A stretch of DNA of 8,547 nt. It comes from Lachnospiraceae bacterium UBA3692. Lineage in GTDB: Bacteria > Bacillota > Clostridia > Lachnospirales > Lachnospiraceae. The translations under genes were made by a program, and so were the position numbers. Of the stretch, positions 4,952-8,547 are shown piece by piece (within the stretch, counting starts at the first letter, position 1; every line of letters starts with the position of its first letter). The stretch covers positions 1 through 8,547 of the forward strand of contig DFIR01000034.1 of NCBI GenBank assembly GCA_002372815.1. The letters are read 5' to 3'. The notes below the pieces were generated by a model. It was not told where the DNA came from and did not search any database. It saw only the letters and a list, made by a program, of their open reading frames with translations.

Positions 4952-5989
4952 ATGAAATTATTGACGTTTGCCGTACCGTGCTACAATTCCGAAGCATATA
5001 TGGAGAAGTGTGTGGAATCACTGCTCGTCGGCGGGGAGGAAGTGGAGATCCTGATCGTCGATGACGGGTCGAAGGACGGGACGGCGGAGATCGCGGACCG
5101 GCTGGAGGCGGAGCATCCCACGATCGTGCGCGCGATCCATCAGCCCAACAAGGGGCACGGCGGAGCCGTGAACACCGGGATCGAGAACGCGACCGGTCTG
5201 TACTTCAAGGTCGTGGACAGCGATGACAAGCTGCGGGCGAGCGCCCTCGGAGCGGTGCTGGATACGCTGCGCGGATTCGTGGATGACGCGGGTGAGGCTT
5301 CCCTGGACCTGCTGGTCAGCAACTTCGTCTACGACAAGGAAGGCCAGAAGCACAAGCGCGTGATGGAGTACCGGAATACACTGCCGACCGGCCGTGTGTT
5401 CACATGGGAAGAGGCCGGAAAGTTCCGCAAAGGTCACTACATCCTGATGCACTCCGTGATCTACCGCACGACGCTGCTGCAGGAGAGCGGGTTCAAGCTG
5501 CCGGAGCACACCTTCTATGTGGATAATCTGTATGTCTTCGAGCCGCTGTCGTACGTGAAGACTATGTACTATCTGGACGTGAACCTGTATTATTACTTCA
5601 TCGGAAGGAATGATCAGTCCGTGAACGAGGAAGTCATGATCTCGCGCCTGGACCAGCAGCAGAGGGTGAACAACCTGATGACGGATTTCTTCACGGATCC
5701 GGAGCACAAGGCGCGCATTGCGGAGTGCAAGCCGCTCTACAGGTATCTGTACAACTACCTGGAGATCCTGTGCACGATCACGTCGGTGCTGGCGCTGCGG
5801 TCGAACACGCCGGAGCACCTGGCGATCCGCGATCAGGTGTGGAGCCATCTGCGGGAGCGCGATGCGGCTCTCTACCGGAAGCTCCGGACGGGCATCTTCG
5901 GGATGGCGATGCACCCCGCCGGACCGGTCGGACGGCAGGTAACGCTGGCGGCTTACAAAGCAGCGCAGAAGATCTTCGGCTTCAACTGA
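4952..5989 (+). CDS. Family 2 (GT-A) glycosyltransferase
   Basis: This 345-aa protein is a GT2 glycosyltransferase. Such enzymes transfer a sugar from a nucleotide-sugar donor to a growing glycan or lipid-linked acceptor at the cytoplasmic side of the membrane. The N-terminus has TFAVPCYNSEAYMEKCVESL (5-24), the nucleotide-binding IVDDGSKDGT (35-44), GHGGAVNTGI (68-77) and the metal-binding DSDD (89-92). The remaining 250 residues, with FYVDNLYVFEPLSYV and YYYFIGRNDQSV, form the acceptor half. There is no membrane segment. The ATG at 4952 is preferred because the fold begins there. Its AGGA site is about 14 nt upstream, unusually far, and a TTG at 4889 would add 21 unlikely residues. It heads a probable operon with glmM and glmS, which suggests use of a UDP-GlcNAc-derived donor; the true substrate is unknown. 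Confidence 0.88.
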   Translation: MKLLTFAVPCYNSEAYMEKCVESLLVGGEEVEILIVDDGSKDGTAEIADRLEAEHPTIVRAIHQPNKGHGGAVNTGIENATGLYFKVVDSDDKLRASALGAVLDTLRGFVDDAGEASLDLLVSNFVYDKEGQKHKRVMEYRNTLPTGRVFTWEEAGKFRKGHYILMHSVIYRTTLLQESGFKLPEHTFYVDNLYVFEPLSYVKTMYYLDVNLYYYFIGRNDQSVNEEVMISRLDQQQRVNNLMTDFFTDPEHKARIAECKPLYRYLYNYLEILCTITSVLALRSNTPEHLAIRDQVWSHLRERDAALYRKLRTGIFGMAMHPAGPVGRQVTLAAYKAAQKIFGFN

Positions 5990-6059
5990 CAGATATAGCC
6001 AGGTACATACAAAAACAAGCAGGCACAGACAGAACAAGACAATGAAAGGGAGGCGCGAG

Positions 6060-6932
6060 ATGGAAGAACGGAAGCATACTTACGGCGGCGCGGAAGAGAT
6101 GCTGAAATACCTTGCCGGCTGCGGGCTGCGGTCCGCTGTTCCCGCCGCGTCTCTGCTCAGCGAGATCGGTCCCTTTGAGGAGGAGATCGTGCGGCTGGCG
6201 CAGGAAGAGCGCCTGACCTGTCTTGCCGGACTGCCGCTGGCGTTGCTGCGCAGGCAGGTACAGCAGGACGACGGGGCGGATCTGTGGACACAGCCGCTCA
6301 CCGATGCGATCGAGAGCAACGCGCGCATGATCGCCGCGTGCAAGAAGTTCACAGACTATCTCACGGAGAAAGAGATCCGCTTCACGGTCCTCGAGGACGC
6401 GGTGCTCTGCCGGCTGTTCGACTGGCCTGCCGTTCCGGACCTGGGATCGGCCGATCTGCTGATCGATCCGGAGCGCGCGGAGGAGGCGGAGGCCTTCCTG
6501 GAGAGTGAAGGCTATGAGATCGTGAATCATCCGGATGTGGACCTGGTGATGAAGAACGGCGGCGAGATGTTCCGGATCCGGAGATGGCTGCGGTCGCTCC
6601 CCAATCCCGGGGACGTCGCGGACTATTACGAGGACATCGCCGTGCGGTTGCAGGAGGCGGACGGCACGAAGGTCGAGCAGGTCCTGTCCCAGGAGGACTT
6701 CTACATCTACCACATCCTCTACCGCTACCGCCACACGAGCAGGCGGCATCCGGACCTCTTCACGCTCGCGGGGATCTACCAGATCCTGACGCGCGGGATC
6801 GGGCGGTCCTTCGACTGGGAGCATGTGGATGCGGAACTGGAGACGCTCGGGCTGACCGAATTCGAGGCCACCTGCCGGGAGCAGGCGATGGAAGCCTTCG
6901 AGGACCGGGAGCTGCGGGAATACGAAGGCTGA
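6060..6932 (+). CDS. Nucleotidyltransferase-like family protein (NTP_transf_5-like), degenerate active site
   Basis: This 290-aa protein resembles the uncharacterised nucleotidyltransferase family NTP_transf_5, often found near polysaccharide genes. The match rests on FTVLEDAVLCRLFDWPAVPD (108-127), followed by LGSADLLIDPERAEEAEAFL and ESEGYEI, and on the later helical segment EDFYIYHILYRYRH. In the family pattern that I recall, the first part carries a Lys-Gly pair, an Arg and a DiD metal site. Here Lys-Gly is Glu-Asp (112-113), the Arg is absent, and the first Asp of the pair is replaced, leaving only Asp132. The enzyme may therefore be inactive or use another site. The start at 6060 has GGGAGG 6 nt upstream; an ATG at 6042 has no such site. 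It lies 70 bp after the glycosyltransferase and 63 bp before glmM with no terminator on either side. Confidence 0.6.
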   Translation: MEERKHTYGGAEEMLKYLAGCGLRSAVPAASLLSEIGPFEEEIVRLAQEERLTCLAGLPLALLRRQVQQDDGADLWTQPLTDAIESNARMIAACKKFTDYLTEKEIRFTVLEDAVLCRLFDWPAVPDLGSADLLIDPERAEEAEAFLESEGYEIVNHPDVDLVMKNGGEMFRIRRWLRSLPNPGDVADYYEDIAVRLQEADGTKVEQVLSQEDFYIYHILYRYRHTSRRHPDLFTLAGIYQILTRGIGRSFDWEHVDAELETLGLTEFEATCREQAMEAFEDRELREYEG

Positions 6933-6995
6933 GAACAGACAGTACAGCATACAGTAACAAAAGTATCAGAAGCAAGGTTTTACAGGAGGCATACA

Positions 6996-8384
6996 ATGGG
7001 CAGATACTTTGGCACAGACGGATTCAGAGGCGAGGCGAATGTCGGACTCAAGGCGGACCACGCGTATAAGATCGGACGCTTCCTCGGATGGTATTACGGT
7101 GAACTGAGGAAAATGCGCGGCGAGGAAGGCCCCGCGCGCATCGTCATCGGCAAGGATACGCGCAGATCCAGCTACATGTTCGAATACAGCCTGGTCGGCG
7201 GTCTGGTGGCGTCCGGCGCGGACGCGTATCTGCTGCACGTCACGACGACCCCGTCCGTCAGCTATGTCGCGAAGACGGATGAGTTCGACTGCGGCGTCAT
7301 GATCAGCGCGAGCCACAATCCCTACTATGACAACGGCATCAAGCTCCTCAACAGCGCCGGCGAGAAGATGGACGAGAACACGATCTCGCTGATCGAAGAT
7401 TACCTGGACGGCAAGCTGGAGCTCTTCGGCCAGAAGTGGAGCGAAGTCCCTTATGCGAAAAAAGACAAGATCGGCTGCACCGTCGACTATGTCGCCGGCC
7501 GCAACCGCTACGTCGGCTACCTGATCTCCCTCGGCATGCACTCCTTCAAGGGCATGAAGGTCGGTCTGGACTGCGCGAACGGCAGCGCCTGGAACATCGC
7601 GAGGACCGTCTTCGACGCGCTCGGCGCGAAGACCTATGTCATGGGCGTCGAGCCCAACGGCTTCAACATCAACCAGGGCGTCGGCTCCACCCACATCGAA
7701 GCGCTGCAGAAGATGGTCGTGGAGAAGGGGCTGGACATCGGCTTCGCCTATGACGGCGATGCGGACAGATGCCTGTGCGTGGATGAGAAGGGCAACGTCG
7801 TCAGCGGCGACCACATCCTCTACATCTACGGCCGCTATATGAAGGAGCGGGGCAAGCTCGCCAATAACACGGTCGTGACGACGGTCATGTCCAACTTCGG
7901 CCTCTACAAGGCCTTCGACGAGATCGGCATCGACTACGCCAAGACCAAGGTCGGCGACAAGTATGTCTACGAGTACATGAGCGAGAATGACTGCAGGATC
8001 GGCGGTGAGCAGTCCGGGCACATTATTTTCTCGCAGTATGCGAATACGGGGGACGGCATCCTGACCAGCCTGAAGATCATGCAGGTCGTCATGGACAGGA
8101 AGAAGAAGCTCAGCGAGCTGGCAAGCCCGGTGACAATCTATCCCCAGGTCCTCAAGAACGTGCGCGTGACGGACAAGACCGAGGCGCAGAACGATCCCGA
8201 CGTGGTCCTCGCCGTGCAGGGCGTGGCCGACGAGCTCGGCGACACGGGCCGCATCCTGGTGCGCGAATCCGGCACGGAGCCGGTCGTCCGGGTCATGGTC
8301 GAGGCGGAATCGGAGCAGGTCTGCAATGATCTGGTCGACCGCGTCATTGACGTGATCCGCGAGAAGGGCTATATTATTCAGTAA
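6996..8384 (+). CDS. glmM: Phosphoglucosamine mutase
   Basis: GlmM converts glucosamine-6-phosphate to glucosamine-1-phosphate, the step before GlmU makes UDP-GlcNAc for peptidoglycan. The 462-aa protein has the N-terminal RYFGTDGFRG (3-12), the phosphoserine loop MISASHNPYYDNGIK (102-116) with catalytic Ser106, the metal-binding DGDADR (253-258), the sugar-binding GEQSGH (337-342) and the phosphate-binding RESGTEP (423-429). The length is slightly above the usual 445-450. AGGAGG (6984-6989) is 6 nt upstream of the ATG. Codons end strongly in C and G, more so than in neighbouring genes, as expected for high expression. glmS follows after 63 bp with no terminator, so the two consecutive enzymes of amino-sugar synthesis are probably co-transcribed. 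The sugar-binding GEQSGH and FGTDGFRG loops favour GlmM over phosphoglucomutase or phosphomannomutase. Confidence 0.95.
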   Translation: MGRYFGTDGFRGEANVGLKADHAYKIGRFLGWYYGELRKMRGEEGPARIVIGKDTRRSSYMFEYSLVGGLVASGADAYLLHVTTTPSVSYVAKTDEFDCGVMISASHNPYYDNGIKLLNSAGEKMDENTISLIEDYLDGKLELFGQKWSEVPYAKKDKIGCTVDYVAGRNRYVGYLISLGMHSFKGMKVGLDCANGSAWNIARTVFDALGAKTYVMGVEPNGFNINQGVGSTHIEALQKMVVEKGLDIGFAYDGDADRCLCVDEKGNVVSGDHILYIYGRYMKERGKLANNTVVTTVMSNFGLYKAFDEIGIDYAKTKVGDKYVYEYMSENDCRIGGEQSGHIIFSQYANTGDGILTSLKIMQVVMDRKKKLSELASPVTIYPQVLKNVRVTDKTEAQNDPDVVLAVQGVADELGDTGRILVRESGTEPVVRVMVEAESEQVCNDLVDRVIDVIREKGYIIQ

Positions 8385-8447
8385 TGTTCCCGGCTATGTC
8401 CCTGGACAGATGAAGTCTGACGGCTGTTTACAACGATAGGAGGTTTT

Positions 8448-8547
8448 ATGTGCGGGATCGTCGGATACATCGGCAACCGGCAGGCGGCACCCATCCTGCT
8501 GGAAGGGCTGTCGAAGCTGGAGTACAGAGGCTATGACTCGGCAGGTA
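8448..8547 (+). CDS. glmS: Glutamine-fructose-6-phosphate aminotransferase, N-terminal fragment (runs off window)
   Basis: GlmS makes glucosamine-6-phosphate from fructose-6-phosphate and glutamine, the substrate of GlmM. Only 33 codons are inside the window. They begin MCGIVGYIG, which places the catalytic N-terminal cysteine of the class II glutamine amidotransferase domain directly after Met. They continue with LEYRGYDSAG, the family's conserved glutamine-site stretch. AGGAGG (8438-8443) lies 4 nt upstream of the ATG. The 63-bp gap from glmM is too short for a glmS ribozyme, and I see none. The gene is expected to run for roughly 600 codons beyond the window. Confidence 0.95.
   Translation, partial: MCGIVGYIGNRQAAPILLEGLSKLEYRGYDSAG

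Noticed and set aside
8385..8447. glmS ribozyme upstream of glmS
   Set aside because: The gap is only 63 bp, far shorter than the ribozyme, and no matching core is visible.

Overview
The window looks like a chromosomal segment from a fairly GC-rich Bacillota (Clostridia), most likely a Lachnospiraceae gut-type bacterium. The reasons are strong AGGAGG-type ribosome binding sites, a membrane-anchored sortase, a Rpn-type PD-(D/E)XK protein with an EG(R/A)-rich tail, clostridial-style HolA and MutY, and a glmM-glmS pair. The species assignment is inference. All intact genes lie on the + strand.

Left part (1-1187). A strong hairpin terminator (31-70) ends an off-window gene. It is followed by what looks like the frameshifted tail of a minus-strand gene (about 91-240). 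A monocistronic sortase gene (311-931) has its own extended -10 promoter and a probable terminator. Next comes a 150-nt structured leader with a promoter, alternative stems and a clear intrinsic terminator 18 bp before the next start codon.

Middle part (1188-4829). A Rpn/PDDEXK_2-family gene overlaps holA (DNA polymerase III delta) by 4 bp (ATGA), so the two are probably translated together. A terminator follows holA. The 361-bp gap to mutY then holds a striking array of about four imperfect 39-nt hairpins built from AACTCGCTTT / AAAGCGAG arms. mutY (A/G-specific adenine glycosylase) carries a 100-bp REPIN-like element, a perfect 26-bp inverted repeat, in frame within its C-terminal 8-oxoG-recognition domain.

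Right part (4801-8547). A promoter with an extended, perfect TATAAT overlaps the mutY stop codon. It starts a probable operon: a GT2 glycosyltransferase, a degenerate nucleotidyltransferase-like protein, glmM, and the first 33 codons of glmS. GlmS makes glucosamine-6-P from fructose-6-P and GlmM isomerises it to glucosamine-1-P, feeding UDP-GlcNAc into peptidoglycan and surface polymers. The GT2 enzyme and the nucleotidyltransferase-like protein are plausibly part of the same envelope-glycan theme.

The most unusual items are the REPIN inside mutY, the hairpin array before mutY, and the attenuator-like leader that controls a Rpn gene coupled to an essential replication gene. No complete novel multi-gene system is evident.
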